A DNA stretch of 64,000 bases from Cyanobacteria bacterium SZAS LIN-3 (GCA_018266215.1 JAFEAV010000005.1:62001-126000), one strand, 5' to 3'; shown: positions 25,920-35,207, counted from the stretch's first letter. Translations and numbers: made by a program. The notes: a model not told the origin generated them from the sequence alone.

Positions 25920-27497
25920 GTGTTTGCCGAGCATCTAGGCGAAGACATCGATAAAAAAGTTTGTCTGGAGTGTCAACGGCAGTTCACGGGTATTGTCGCG
26001 GCCTGTCCGCACGACGGTACGACTCTTGTCACGCTCGCTCGCGATCCGATGATCGGCACTTGCCTTATGGGCAAGTACGACATCATCGATGTCATCGGTC
26101 ACGGTGGTATGGGTGTTGTCTACAAAGGGCGCCAGGTTTTGATGGAGCGCGTTGTCGCCATCAAGATGCTGCAGTCGCAGCATATTGCCGATTCCATGAG
26201 CGTCAAGCGTTTCCACCAGGAAGGCAAAGCCTCCTCCAAGCTCAATCATCCGCACGTCATTACAGTCTATGACTTCGGCGTCACGCCCACTACGGGCCAG
26301 CCCTTTATCGTCATGGACTTTTTGCACGGCATTTCGCTGGCAGACTTGATCAAAAATGAAAATCAGGTTGGTGTCGAGCGTAGTATCAAAATTTTGTGTC
26401 AGTCCACCGATGCCCTCGACCATGCTCACCGCATGGGCGTCATCCACCGCGACTTGAAGCCCAGCAATATCATGCTCATCGATTATGAGGATGAGAAAGA
26501 CTATGTCAAAGTAGTGGACTTTGGTGTAGCCAAGCTTATCACCGCCGGTGGTGAACAGCAGAAATTGACGCAGATGGGTGAAGTCTGCGGCAGCCCTGTT
26601 TATATGAGTCCGGAGCAGGTGCAGGGTCTGGAGCTCGATAATCGTTCTGATATTTATTCGATGGGTGTGGTCATCTATGAGACCCTGACCGGCCGCCTGC
26701 CCATTCTCGGAAAGACCATGGTGGAAACCATGTCCAAGCACATTACCGAAATGCCGCCACGTTTTAACGAGATTCGCCCCGACCTCTATATACCGGAGCG
26801 TCTGGAAGCGGTTGTCTTCAAGGCCCTGGCTAAAAATCCCGCTGACCGTCATCAGACGATGGCCGAGCTGACCCGCGATCTTGACACCGCTATTCCGCGA
26901 GCCGGCAAAAGTCAGGTGCTGCGCACAGACTTCCCCACCATGCCGGACCTCTCCGGCAAGGCTGAAAAGGGCGGCAACCTGCTGTCGCGCATGAGTCTGA
27001 TGCACTGGGTGATAGTCAGTGCCGCCGTGCTCCTCGTGATAGGCCTCGGTGTAGTGGCTGCTCTCAACAGCAAGCCTGCTGCTAAGACAAGTCTGCCCAA
27101 CGTCAACAGTACTGCTGCTGCGACGACGACCAGTACCGGCACCACTGCCAGCACTTCGACGACGACGCCACCGGCTCCAACGTCCGCTAATAAGGTGCCG
27201 CCGACCGCCACCACTGCGACAACGCCAAATCCTGGCGCCGCCACCACAACTACTTCGTCGCCATCATCGACCAGTCCGGCTAACCCACCTAAAGTTGCCG
27301 TCAGCAGCGAGCCACCCAAGCCCAAACCAAAACCACCGGCACCGCCTAGAGTGGCGCACAAACCCAAACGGGTTGCTGCTCCCGTAGTCGAAGAAGATGT
27401 GCCGCACAGTGGAGCTGCCGCTGCCGCCGCCAGGCGCAATGCCGCCACGGCTTCTTCGGATCCCTTCAAGAGTTTGCTTCGCTCGCGCGGTTATTAG
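25920..27497 (+). CDS. Eukaryote-like Ser/Thr protein kinase, membrane-anchored, Thr/Ala/Pro-rich tail
   Basis: 525 residues. An N-terminal ribbon (C15, C18, C29; CLEC...CPHDGTTL) precedes a Hanks kinase: IGHGGMGVVYKG, AIKML, HRDLKPSNIML, VVDFGVAKL, YMSPEQVQG. A membrane helix (WVIVSAAVLLVIGLGVVAAL) at ~360-385 leads to an exported low-complexity region of Thr, Ala, Ser and Pro, then basic and Ala-rich segments. This resembles PASTA-less PknB-type receptors. The start is GTG. The Thr-rich linker may be a spacer through the cell wall. Both kinases share the N-terminal ribbon pattern, so they probably arose by duplication within this lineage. Confidence 0.93.
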   Translation: MFAEHLGEDIDKKVCLECQRQFTGIVAACPHDGTTLVTLARDPMIGTCLMGKYDIIDVIGHGGMGVVYKGRQVLMERVVAIKMLQSQHIADSMSVKRFHQEGKASSKLNHPHVITVYDFGVTPTTGQPFIVMDFLHGISLADLIKNENQVGVERSIKILCQSTDALDHAHRMGVIHRDLKPSNIMLIDYEDEKDYVKVVDFGVAKLITAGGEQQKLTQMGEVCGSPVYMSPEQVQGLELDNRSDIYSMGVVIYETLTGRLPILGKTMVETMSKHITEMPPRFNEIRPDLYIPERLEAVVFKALAKNPADRHQTMAELTRDLDTAIPRAGKSQVLRTDFPTMPDLSGKAEKGGNLLSRMSLMHWVIVSAAVLLVIGLGVVAALNSKPAAKTSLPNVNSTAAATTTSTGTTASTSTTTPPAPTSANKVPPTATTATTPNPGAATTTTSSPSSTSPANPPKVAVSSEPPKPKPKPPAPPRVAHKPKRVAAPVVEEDVPHSGAAAAAARRNAATASSDPFKSLLRSRGY

Positions 27498-27524
27498 CAT
27501 TAGTATCAGGATTAATAATAGACG

Positions 27525-28325
27525 CTAGAGGGCTTTTACCAGGGCTTCCAGACGCCTGGGATCGCAGGCGTTGGCCCAGTGTCCGTCCAGTTTTGCATAG
27601 GAGCCTATAATCAGTCCCCGGGCATGGCGGCTGAAGGCGGCTATGTTTTCCGGCGTGACGCCGGAGCCGACCAGGGTAGGGATCTTAACGGCCGCGGCTA
27701 CTTCTTCCACTTCGCTTTCCAGCGGTGCAGCAGCGGTGCGCAGGCCCGAGACTATCACCCCGTCGGCCTTGAAAAACTCGGCCGTATGAGCCGTTTCAGC
27801 CAGATCGACGTCGGCCGTGATGGCATGCGACGAATGTTTCTTTTTGATGTCGGCAAAAATTTTCACTTTTGTCGCTTTCAGCGCCGCTCGCCTCCGCACC
27901 AGATCCGGTGCGCTGGCTTGATGCAGTCCCTCATCACCGATGTGGGCAAAGACAAAACCCTCTACCCTGATAAAATCCAGGTCCGCGGCTACGGCTACCG
28001 CCAGAGACTCGATATTGGCCGCGGCCAGGAGTTGCACGCCAATGGGTATCTTGACGGCGCCTTTAACAGCCTGTGCCACCACGGACATGGCTGCCACCGT
28101 CTCCGGTGCCACGTAGCCGCGCAGGTAGGGCACATCATGCATATTTTCTACAATCAACGCGTCAAAGCCGGCTTCCGCGTAGAGTCTGGCATCGGCCAGG
28201 GTTTGCTTGATCACCTGTTCCATATCGAAGCCGTAGGCGTCGGCTCCCGGTAGCGCCGGTACGTGCACGGCACCGATGAGAAGACAAGATTTTTCGCCGC
28301 TTTTACTGGATATGGATGAAAACAC
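27525..28325 (-). CDS. BtpA/SgcQ family protein
   Basis: 266 residues. Contains the family-type segments IGAVHVPALPGA, GFDALIVENMHDVPY, DFIRVEGFVFAHIGDEG and PTLVGSGVTPENIAAF on a TIM-barrel-like layout. BtpA was described in cyanobacteria as needed for photosystem I stability, but homologues occur in non-phototrophs (SgcQ), so here a metabolic role is more likely. GTG start. Last gene of a minus-strand group with a cyclase and an asparaginase. The substrate is unknown. Confidence 0.85.
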   Translation of the reverse strand: MFSSISSKSGEKSCLLIGAVHVPALPGADAYGFDMEQVIKQTLADARLYAEAGFDALIVENMHDVPYLRGYVAPETVAAMSVVAQAVKGAVKIPIGVQLLAAANIESLAVAVAADLDFIRVEGFVFAHIGDEGLHQASAPDLVRRRAALKATKVKIFADIKKKHSSHAITADVDLAETAHTAEFFKADGVIVSGLRTAAAPLESEVEEVAAAVKIPTLVGSGVTPENIAAFSRHARGLIIGSYAKLDGHWANACDPRRLEALVKAL

Positions 28326-28355
28326 CGGCTTGTTCCCTTTTGTTTTGCACTGGCC

Positions 28356-29057
28356 TCAGGCCAGAAGAATGGCCCGCACCGGCGAGGCTTCGAGCTCGAC
28401 AAATTTTAAGGGCAGGGCAATGAGCTCGTATTCGCCTTCCTCGACTTCGCTGAGATCGAGATTCTCCAGCCAGGACAATTTGTAGCGATCGAGTATGCGG
28501 TGAGTAGCCAGCTCTTTCGACTGGGTGTGGTCCACCGAAGGCGTGTCCAGTCCGGTCAATAAAAAGCCCAGCTCGCCCAGCTTTTCGGCAGTGTCTTCAC
28601 CGATGTAGCTGTAGTCGTCTTCAAAAACATCGTGTCTGTTTTTATCCCGCGTTTTGAAGAGTACTCGTTTGATCTGATCGTCGGTGGCCAGTTCGGATAA
28701 CTGTTCAAGGATTGCTTCACCGGTGATGGGGCCGGTAAGCGGCGCCAGGTCCATGACGTAAGTACGTCCCAAAAACGGGGTGAGCGGCATTATGCCGGCT
28801 GTATCGTCACAGGCGGCTCCATCGGCGGTGCTGAGACAGCCTTTGATATGCACCGGAGCATCGGCATGGGTGCCGACATGTGGACTCATTTTAAAGGCTG
28901 TCAAATTGATCACTTTGCTTTCTTCATAGCTCAGCGTCACTTCCCTGGAAAAAGGCGTGTCCCCGGGGAAGCATGCCGTGGAAGTGCTTATCGGTTGCGA
29001 TATATCAATCACGCGGGTAAAGCTCAGGTTGGCTTTTATTTCCTTCAAATCCATCAT
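28356..29057 (-). CDS. Cyclase family protein (kynurenine formamidase-like)
   Basis: 233 residues. The metal-binding signature HVGTHADAPVH matches the HxGTHxDxPxH motif of the cyclase/arylformamidase family, whose members include KynB, which hydrolyses N-formylkynurenine. The remaining family-wide tail (GLDTPSVD, RYKLSWLENLDL) is present. Follows the asparaginase by 10 bp and precedes BtpA by about 30 bp. The substrate is not fixed by sequence; the Rid/aldehyde dehydrogenase genes on the facing strand make a link with tryptophan breakdown possible, but unproven. Confidence 0.85.
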   Translation of the reverse strand: MMDLKEIKANLSFTRVIDISQPISTSTACFPGDTPFSREVTLSYEESKVINLTAFKMSPHVGTHADAPVHIKGCLSTADGAACDDTAGIMPLTPFLGRTYVMDLAPLTGPITGEAILEQLSELATDDQIKRVLFKTRDKNRHDVFEDDYSYIGEDTAEKLGELGFLLTGLDTPSVDHTQSKELATHRILDRYKLSWLENLDLSEVEEGEYELIALPLKFVELEASPVRAILLA

Positions 29058-29067
29058 CTTTTGTCCG

Positions 29068-30210
29068 TCACTTTTTCAATCCGGCTAGAAAGTGAAATTC
29101 AGTCTGTATGTGGTCGGTGCGTATACTCGAATCGGTGACTTTGTCGCTCTTAGCCGAGGGGGCTGTGAGCTGCAAAGCCGTCAATATTTCTCTTGTAATG
29201 AGCTCCATGTGATGGCTGTCGAAGCCTGCCGAAAGCTTGATCGCTATACCGACACCGTTGGGATAGCGTTCGCTTGGTGCAACACCGACACCGAGCAATC
29301 CGTCGGCGCCTTCCTTTGCCACCATGGCCGGTGCGTCGGTAAATATTTCGCGGGCCATAATTTTGTAATCGAGTCGACCGAGGCCGCTGACCATGCGCGG
29401 ATTTTTCAGCATCATGGCGCCCAGCTTATCGTAGGGAGCAAAGGCGCGTTCGGTCAGTGCCGCCGGGGGCAGGGCCTGATGATTGAGCAGGGTCATGTAA
29501 AAGTAACTCATCTCGGCCACGCTCAGCGCATAGTTAGGCAACTGGCAGCCGTCGGTGGTCGCGGTAAAGCTTGATTCGGGGCGGCCGGTCAGGGTGCTCA
29601 AAATATGCTTGAGCCTGGTGTGATGAGCTTCCGACTCTCTCAGATAATCTTTCATGTGATCGGCGCCCTGACTGGCTTTGACCGCCGCCAGATAGCCGCT
29701 GTGCTTGCCGCTGCAATTGTGATAGCGGCGCCGGGCCTTTTCCCCGCGCGCCTTCATTGCTTCCTTACTGGCTGCGTCAAGAGGATTGGCCGGGGGACAT
29801 TTGAGCAGATTTTCGTCCACCTGGGTGATGGCCAGAATCTCCTCAAGCGCTTCGAGGTGGGCAGGCTCGGCCGAGTGCGAGGCCATAAACAGGGCAAAAT
29901 GCTTGTCCGTCAGGCCCGGATAGTTGTCCTTCAAAATCTGATAGTTGCTCAAAAGCTGCCAGGGCTTCAATAGTGAGCGGCTCCACAGCTCGAAGCTAGT
30001 GTCGCCCGTGCCGGTCAGTTTGAGGCAGGGCAGGGCGCCGTATCTCTCGCCCGGCTGGGCATTCCTGTTGTCCAGGCCGGCGACGACGCTGACCATGCCA
30101 TATACCGTGACTTCGATGCGGCCGCTTCTGCGGATGGTGAAAAGCGGCTTGAAGGGGCTGTCTCCTTCGTGCCCGCCGGTTTCGGCCTTGTAAGTAGCTG
30201 TGGCGGTCAT
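29068..30210 (-). CDS. L-asparaginase II-type protein (Asparaginase_II family)
   Basis: 380 residues. Motifs typical of this thermolabile, Rhizobium-type asparaginase family: SLLKPWQLL near residue 80, FMASHSAEPAHLEALEEIL, NCSGKHSGYLAAV and KIMAREIFTDAPAMVAKEG. These hydrolyse asparagine to aspartate and ammonia and are unrelated to AnsA/AnsB. ATG start preceded by AAGGAAGG. First gene of a three-gene minus-strand unit (10 bp to the cyclase), diverging from the Rid gene. Confidence 0.87.
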   Translation of the reverse strand: MTATATYKAETGGHEGDSPFKPLFTIRRSGRIEVTVYGMVSVVAGLDNRNAQPGERYGALPCLKLTGTGDTSFELWSRSLLKPWQLLSNYQILKDNYPGLTDKHFALFMASHSAEPAHLEALEEILAITQVDENLLKCPPANPLDAASKEAMKARGEKARRRYHNCSGKHSGYLAAVKASQGADHMKDYLRESEAHHTRLKHILSTLTGRPESSFTATTDGCQLPNYALSVAEMSYFYMTLLNHQALPPAALTERAFAPYDKLGAMMLKNPRMVSGLGRLDYKIMAREIFTDAPAMVAKEGADGLLGVGVAPSERYPNGVGIAIKLSAGFDSHHMELITREILTALQLTAPSAKSDKVTDSSIRTDHIQTEFHFLAGLKK

Positions 30211-30397
30211 GGCCTTCCTTTAAATAGATTCTTCTATTTGCTGCCTCAGGCTAAATTCTCCCAGTCATTGCCCGCTTTATCTACTTGCCGGGGCCTTACA
30301 CTATATAAATTCGCTCCAAGCTGAAGTGGCGGCAAGGCAATCAGTGCCCCCCGCTGTGTATAGTCACTCTTATTTTCCCGAAGGGAGGGACCTTCAG

Positions 30398-30853
30398 GTG
30401 ACCGAAACTGAAAAGCTCGAGTACAAACGTGCCATAAATCCCGGGGACAAGTCACCGCGGGCCCTGGGCTCTTACTCGCATGGACTTAAGGTGGGCGATT
30501 TGCTCTTTGTATCCGGCCAGGGCTGCCGCTCGCCCCAGACGGGTAAGGAAGTGGGTCTGACCTTTGACGAACAGGGCAACATCACGGCCTATGACATTGA
30601 GGTGCAGACCCGCGGTGTTCTTGAAAACTTGCGCTCGGTCCTGGAAGCCGCCGACCTGACCATGCACGATGTGGTCGACGTGACCGTCTTCCTTGCCAAT
30701 ATGGACGATTTTGACAAATACAACCAGGTGTACGCTCAATACTTCAGTTTTGAGAACGCCCCCACCCGGACCACGGTCCAGGTCGCCCGCTTGCCCGGCA
30801 AAAACTTCATAGAAATCAAAGCCATTGCCGCTTTTCCCGGAGGTCGCAAATGA
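30398..30853 (+). CDS. Rid family protein, resembling 2-aminomuconate deaminase
   Basis: About 151 residues. Rid/YjgF fold with LKVGDLLFVSGQG at the N-terminal half, VDVTVFLANMDDFDKYNQVY and APTRTTVQVARLPG near the end. The MDDFDKYNQVYAQYF segment and the IEIKAIA ending resemble the 2-aminomuconate deaminase branch more than RidA itself. Rid proteins hydrolyse reactive enamines/imines. GTG 30398 chosen for GGGAGGGA seven bases upstream; an in-frame upstream start at 30326 has no ribosome site. Overlaps the aldehyde dehydrogenase start by 4 bp. Confidence 0.88.
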   Translation: MTETEKLEYKRAINPGDKSPRALGSYSHGLKVGDLLFVSGQGCRSPQTGKEVGLTFDEQGNITAYDIEVQTRGVLENLRSVLEAADLTMHDVVDVTVFLANMDDFDKYNQVYAQYFSFENAPTRTTVQVARLPGKNFIEIKAIAAFPGGRK

Positions 30854-32349
30854 CATCACCCAACACACAGACCAGCTCTGGTGTGAAGTCCAAGAAATCA
30901 AATCTCGTTGAGATCCAAAATTATATTGGTGGGCGCTACGTGCCCGCCGCTTCAGCTGCTACTTTTGAGACGATCAACCCGGCTACCGGTGAAGCCCACG
31001 GACGGGTGGCGCATGGCACCGCCGGTGATATCGACCAGGCGGCGCAGGCTGCGCAAAAAGCTTATGAGAGCGGACCCTGGGCCCGGATGTCCTACGCCGA
31101 GCGCGCCAAAGTTGTGGCGGCCATCGGTGATCTGATTTTGAAAAATCGGGAAAAATTAGCCCTGGCGGAAACGACCGACACAGGCAAGCCAATAAGCGAA
31201 AGTTTTGACGGTGACATCTTGCGCTCAGCGCAGAATTTTCACTTCTTCAGTCAGTTTGCCTCCACCTTTGCCGAGGAGACTTACAGCGCCTCCGAAAACG
31301 AAAGACACATTGCCGTGCGCGAGCCGGTCGGCGTCTGTGGTTTGATCACACCATGGAATTTGCCTCTATATCTGGCCACATGGAAAATTGCTCCGGCTCT
31401 GATGATGGGCAATAGCATCGTACTCAAGCCCGCCGAATGGACCCCTTACACCGCTACTTTGCTTGGTGAAATCACAAAAGAAGCGGGCCTGCCCGACGGC
31501 GTCTACAACGTCGTTAACGGCTTTGGTGCAAACGAGGCCGGTGAGGCTCTGACCCGGCATCCCCTGGTGCGCTCTATTTCCTTTACCGGCGAGACCTCGA
31601 CGGGCAAAGCGATTATGGGCGCTGCCGCCGGTACGCTCAAGAAAGTTTCCTTTGAACTGGGCGGCAAGGGCGCCAATATTATTTTTGCCGATGCTGATCT
31701 GAGCGAGGCGATTCCGACGGCTGTGCGTGCGGCTTTCCGCAATCAGGGGCAGATCTGTCTGGCCGGTTCCAGACTCTTTGTCGAGCGACCGATCTACGAT
31801 CAGGTTGTGGAAAAGATGGTGGCACTGGTTAAGGCCATCAAGGTCGGTGATCCGACAAAGTCCGACACTCAAATGGGCGCGCTCATCTCCGCCGAGCATA
31901 TGGAAAAGGTGATGAGCTATCTGGTCATCGGCAAGGCCGAAGGTCGGCTTGAATGCGGGGGCGAGCGTCTCAGCGATCTGGGTCCGGGCAACTTTTTGTC
32001 GCCGGCGGTCTTTACCGGACTGGGCATCAAATCCAGATTTTTGCAGGAAGAAATTTTTGGACCGGCACTTCCTATCATCCCCTTCGATACGGAAGAGGAA
32101 GCGATCGCTCTGGCAAACGACAGTCCTTACGGGCTTTCCGCCAGCATCTGGTCGAGCGACATCAATCGCATTCACCGGGTATCGCGCGGCATAAAAGCCG
32201 GCATGATCTGGGTCAATACCTGGTTTGCCCGGGACCTGCGCACGCCCTTCGGCGGCCAGAAGTCATCGGGCCTTGGTCGCGAAGGCGGCCGCTACAGCCT
32301 GGAATTCTTTTCCGAGGCGAAAACGATTTCTTATAAATACAAGGGGTAA
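30850..32349 (+). CDS. NAD(P)+-dependent aldehyde dehydrogenase
   Basis: 499 residues, standard ALDH length. Catalytic residues visible: general base in [11 protein letters not shown] and nucleophile Cys in [18 protein letters not shown]; the nucleotide-binding [12 protein letters not shown] and the C-terminal [15 protein letters not shown] are typical. Resembles semialdehyde dehydrogenases (HpaE/aminomuconate or aminoadipate type). The start overlaps the Rid stop (ATGA). With a Rid protein before and a lysine-6-dehydrogenase-like gene after, it probably oxidises an amino semialdehyde. The exact substrate is inference. Confidence 0.93.
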   Translation: MTSPNTQTSSGVKSKKSNLVEIQNYIGGRYVPAASAATFETINPATGEAHGRVAHGTAGDIDQAAQAAQKAYESGPWARMSYAERAKVVAAIGDLILKNREKLALAETTDTGKPISESFDGDILRSAQNFHFFSQFASTFAEETYSASENERHIAVREPVGVCGLITPWNLPLYLATWKIAPALMMGNSIVLKPAEWTPYTATLLGEITKEAGLPDGVYNVVNGFGANEAGEALTRHPLVRSISFTGETSTGKAIMGAAAGTLKKVSFELGGKGANIIFADADLSEAIPTAVRAAFRNQGQICLAGSRLFVERPIYDQVVEKMVALVKAIKVGDPTKSDTQMGALISAEHMEKVMSYLVIGKAEGRLECGGERLSDLGPGNFLSPAVFTGLGIKSRFLQEEIFGPALPIIPFDTEEEAIALANDSPYGLSASIWSSDINRIHRVSRGIKAGMIWVNTWFARDLRTPFGGQKSSGLGREGGRYSLEFFSEAKTISYKYKG

Positions 32350-32352
32350 CAA

Positions 32353-33138
32353 ATGGAGCTGGGACTGGCGGACAAAAGAGCGCTTATCACCGGAGCGTCA
32401 AAAGGCATCGGTCGGGCCATCGTTGAAGCGCTTAATTCCGAGGGCTGCGAAATCATAGCCAGCGCCAGGGACGAGGCCAATCTCAAAAGTCTATCTGAGA
32501 TCCTGCGCGGCAAGTCAAAGCTTTTGACCAGGGCCTGTGATTTGAGCAACAAGTCCAGCCGTGATCAGTTGATTGAGTATGTGCAGCAGGAAGTCGGTCA
32601 TGTGGATATCATTGTCCACAATGTCGGCGGTCCCAAACCTTCCGACGTGATGAGCACAAGCGCCACTGATTGGCACCTGGGCTTTGAGCAGCTTTTTGAT
32701 TCGGTAGCCCACCTCAATGAAGCGCTGGTGCCGGCGATGAAAGAAAAGCGCTTTGGTCGCATCATCTGCGTCACGTCGCTGTCGGTGATGGAGCCGATTG
32801 CCGGTCTGGCCGTCTCCAATGCCATCCGCTCGGCGGTCACGGCCATGCTCAAGAGTCTCGCTGATGAGCTCGCCCCTTATGCCATCACCGTCAACTGTGT
32901 CGCTCCCGGCGCCATCGCCACCGACCGCCTCAACGACCTGATGACAGCCCGCACTGCCAAGTCCGGCCAGAGTAAGGACGAGTACATGAAGGAATATTTG
33001 AAGGCCATTCCTATGGGCCGCCTGGGTGAGCCCCATGAATTTGCCAGTGTGGTGGCTTTCCTGGCTTCCACCCGGGCGTCCTATGTGACCGGTTCCACCA
33101 TAGCCATCGACGGCGGTAAACGGCGCTCCACCTATTGA
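32353..33138 (+). CDS. Short-chain dehydrogenase/reductase lacking the YxxxK pair
   Basis: 261 residues. Rossmann motif TGASKGIGRA and NVGG (HNVGGP) as in SDRs; Ser near 142 (VTSLS) is present. The active-site YxxxK is replaced by S155-N-A-I-R159 (AVSNAIRSAV), so the canonical catalytic Tyr and Lys are missing. A recognised FabG-like subgroup has this substitution; its chemistry is not established. It begins 3 bp after the ALDH stop and is therefore operonic. The C-terminal ASYVTGSTIAIDGG is typical of the classical family. Confidence 0.88.
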   Translation: MELGLADKRALITGASKGIGRAIVEALNSEGCEIIASARDEANLKSLSEILRGKSKLLTRACDLSNKSSRDQLIEYVQQEVGHVDIIVHNVGGPKPSDVMSTSATDWHLGFEQLFDSVAHLNEALVPAMKEKRFGRIICVTSLSVMEPIAGLAVSNAIRSAVTAMLKSLADELAPYAITVNCVAPGAIATDRLNDLMTARTAKSGQSKDEYMKEYLKAIPMGRLGEPHEFASVVAFLASTRASYVTGSTIAIDGGKRRSTY

Positions 33139-33183
33139 GTCTCTGGTGATATCATCTTGGTCTGCATTTCTTGAGGTATTAAG

Positions 33184-34347
33184 GTGAAGTTTTTAGTGCT
33201 GGGCGCGGGCCGCATCGGTTATGCCGTGGTTTATGACCTGGTCAGAAGTCCCAAGGTCGAGAAAGTGATTATCTCCGATGTCGACCTGTCCAGGGTCGAG
33301 GCCATTGCCGCAAAATTTGCCGACGAAAAAGTAATCCCGGTGGAGCTGGATGTGGCCAATCAGGATGAAGTTGCCCAGCTCATGCATGAAGTGGATGTGG
33401 CCATCAGCTGTGTCACCTACAAGCACAATTACGAACTGGCCAAAATCGCCCTGTCCACAAAGACTCATTTTGTCGATCTGGGCGGCAATGAAGACATAGT
33501 TGCCAAAGAATTTTTGCTCGATGAAGTGGCTAAAGAACAGGGTGTGACCATCATTCCCGATCTGGGATTGGCACCGGGGCTGGTATCACTTCTGGCGGTC
33601 AGCGCCGCCGAGAGTCTGGACGAGCTTTACGAAATCAAACTGCGTGTCGGTGGTTTGCCCTCCGAGCCCGAGGACTGCTTCCTCGGTTATTCGCAGGTCT
33701 TTTCCATTGACGGCCTGATTAACGAATACTACGAAGATTGCACGATAGTGCGTGATGGAAAGCTCATGACTGTGCCGTCCATGACCGAGCTGGAAACGAT
33801 AGAGTTCCCCAGACCCTTCGGCATCATGGAAGCTTTCAATACGTCGGGCGGTATTTCCACTTTGCCCCAGACCTACCTCAATCGCGTGCAGCATCTCGAT
33901 TATAAAACGATTCGTTACTCCGGCCACTGTCAGCAGCTGGCCATGCTCAAAGACCTGGGCATGATGGAAAAAGAGGCAGTTGATCTGCCTTCGGGCAAGG
34001 TGGTGCCGCGCGAACTGCTGCACAAACTTCTATCCGAAAAACTACCGACCGATGAACCGGATGTGGTGCTCTTGCGTGTCATCGTGACCGGCGTCAAGGA
34101 CAAGAAACCGATTCAGATTGTCTGGGATTGTGTTGACCTGGCTGACCAGGCCGCCGGTCTCAGTGCCATGATGCGCATGACGGCCTTCCCTGCTTCCATC
34201 ATCGCCCAGATGATTGCCCGCGGCGACATCAGCGAGCGCGGCGTGCTGCGACAGGAACAGTCTGTGCCGGTCAAGCTTTTCCTGGCCGAGATGGACGGAC
34301 GCGGCATCAATTTGAAAATGACCGAACGCGCACCCATTCATAAATAG
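33184..34347 (+). CDS. Saccharopine dehydrogenase family, lysine 6-dehydrogenase-like
   Basis: 387 residues. NAD-binding LVLGAGRIGYAVVYDL at the N-terminus; HFVDLGGN, IIPDLGLAPGLVSLLA, NTSGGISTLPQTY and YKTIRYSGHCQQ follow. The overall pattern, as I recall it, is close to the Geobacillus lysine 6-dehydrogenase, which oxidises the epsilon-amino group of lysine to 2-aminoadipate-6-semialdehyde, rather than to the longer saccharopine reductase. GTG start. Combined with the upstream aldehyde dehydrogenase this would give lysine to 2-aminoadipate. Substrate assignment is inference from family similarity. Confidence 0.82.
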   Translation: MKFLVLGAGRIGYAVVYDLVRSPKVEKVIISDVDLSRVEAIAAKFADEKVIPVELDVANQDEVAQLMHEVDVAISCVTYKHNYELAKIALSTKTHFVDLGGNEDIVAKEFLLDEVAKEQGVTIIPDLGLAPGLVSLLAVSAAESLDELYEIKLRVGGLPSEPEDCFLGYSQVFSIDGLINEYYEDCTIVRDGKLMTVPSMTELETIEFPRPFGIMEAFNTSGGISTLPQTYLNRVQHLDYKTIRYSGHCQQLAMLKDLGMMEKEAVDLPSGKVVPRELLHKLLSEKLPTDEPDVVLLRVIVTGVKDKKPIQIVWDCVDLADQAAGLSAMMRMTAFPASIIAQMIARGDISERGVLRQEQSVPVKLFLAEMDGRGINLKMTERAPIHK

Positions 34348-34355
34348 CCCATTTT

Positions 34356-35207
34356 ATGGACTGGTTTTTGATCCTACTTTTTGTCTGCACCGCGCTCCCG
34401 GCCCTGGGCCAGGCGCTCAGCAAGGCAGCCCGCGTCAAAGCCATTCGCGACATCGAGCTCAAGCGCGGCAGCCGCCTGATCACCTTGATACACTGCCAGG
34501 ACCAGCTCAGTTTTCTGGGCCTGCCCATGGTTCATTTCATCAATATAGAAGACTCCGAGCGCATAGTGCGCGCCATCCATCTGACCCCCAAGACAATGCC
34601 CATAGACATTGTCCTGCACACCCCCGGCGGCCTGGTCCTGGCCGCTCAGCAGGTGGCCAAAGCCCTGACACGGCACCCGTCCAAGGTCACTGTCTTTGTC
34701 CCCCATTACGCCATGTCCGGCGGCACCCTCCTGGCCCTGGCCGCCGACCAGATTGTGATGGATAGAAACGCCGTGCTCGGCCCGGTGGACCCGCAGCTGG
34801 GGCAGTATCCGGCCGTATCGGTCCTGGCTGTGACAGCGGACAAAAAGGCCGACGATCTCAATGATTCTACTTTGATGATGGCGGCGGTCTCACGCAAAGC
34901 CATCGCCCAGATGCAGACGCTCGTTACCGAAATACTGGGCGATCATGTGCCCGCCGTTAAGGTGCAGCCCGGGGATGTGGCCGGCATTGCCGAAAGCCTG
35001 GTCTCCGGCAAGTGGAGCCACGACCATCCCATTACCGTTGAGGATGCGCTGGCACTGGGCCTGCCCGTCTCCACTGAGATGCCCCGTGAAATCTACGACC
35101 TTATGGCCCTTTATCCGCAGGGCAAGCAGGGCAAGACCCGGGTGGAGTATTTCCCCCTGCCCTATCGCCCGGTAAAAGTCGGTCGGGACTCCGAACCGGC
35201 CAAATAG
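34356..35207 (+). CDS. ClpP-fold membrane-associated serine protease (SDH_sah/SppA-like)
   Basis: 283 residues. An N-terminal membrane helix (DWFLILLFVCTALPALG) is followed by the ClpP/crotonase-type fold: DIVLHTPGGLVLAAQQVA, then HYAMSGGTLLALAADQIVMD, where the Ser of AMSGG is the predicted nucleophile, and AVLGPVDPQLG. This corresponds to the serine dehydrogenase proteinase family (PF01972-type). It lies 8 bp after the dehydrogenase gene, so cotranscribed, although a direct link to amino-acid breakdown is unclear. It could act in membrane-protein quality control. Confidence 0.88.
   Translation: MDWFLILLFVCTALPALGQALSKAARVKAIRDIELKRGSRLITLIHCQDQLSFLGLPMVHFINIEDSERIVRAIHLTPKTMPIDIVLHTPGGLVLAAQQVAKALTRHPSKVTVFVPHYAMSGGTLLALAADQIVMDRNAVLGPVDPQLGQYPAVSVLAVTADKKADDLNDSTLMMAAVSRKAIAQMQTLVTEILGDHVPAVKVQPGDVAGIAESLVSGKWSHDHPITVEDALALGLPVSTEMPREIYDLMALYPQGKQGKTRVEYFPLPYRPVKVGRDSEPAK

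Noticed and set aside
25935..27005. 356-codon open frame opposite the second Ser/Thr kinase
   Set aside because: Mirrors the kinase domain; no motif of its own.
30326..30397. N-terminal extension of the Rid protein
   Set aside because: No ribosome site at 30326, and the extra 24 residues precede the normal family start; GTG 30398 has a strong GGGAGGGA.
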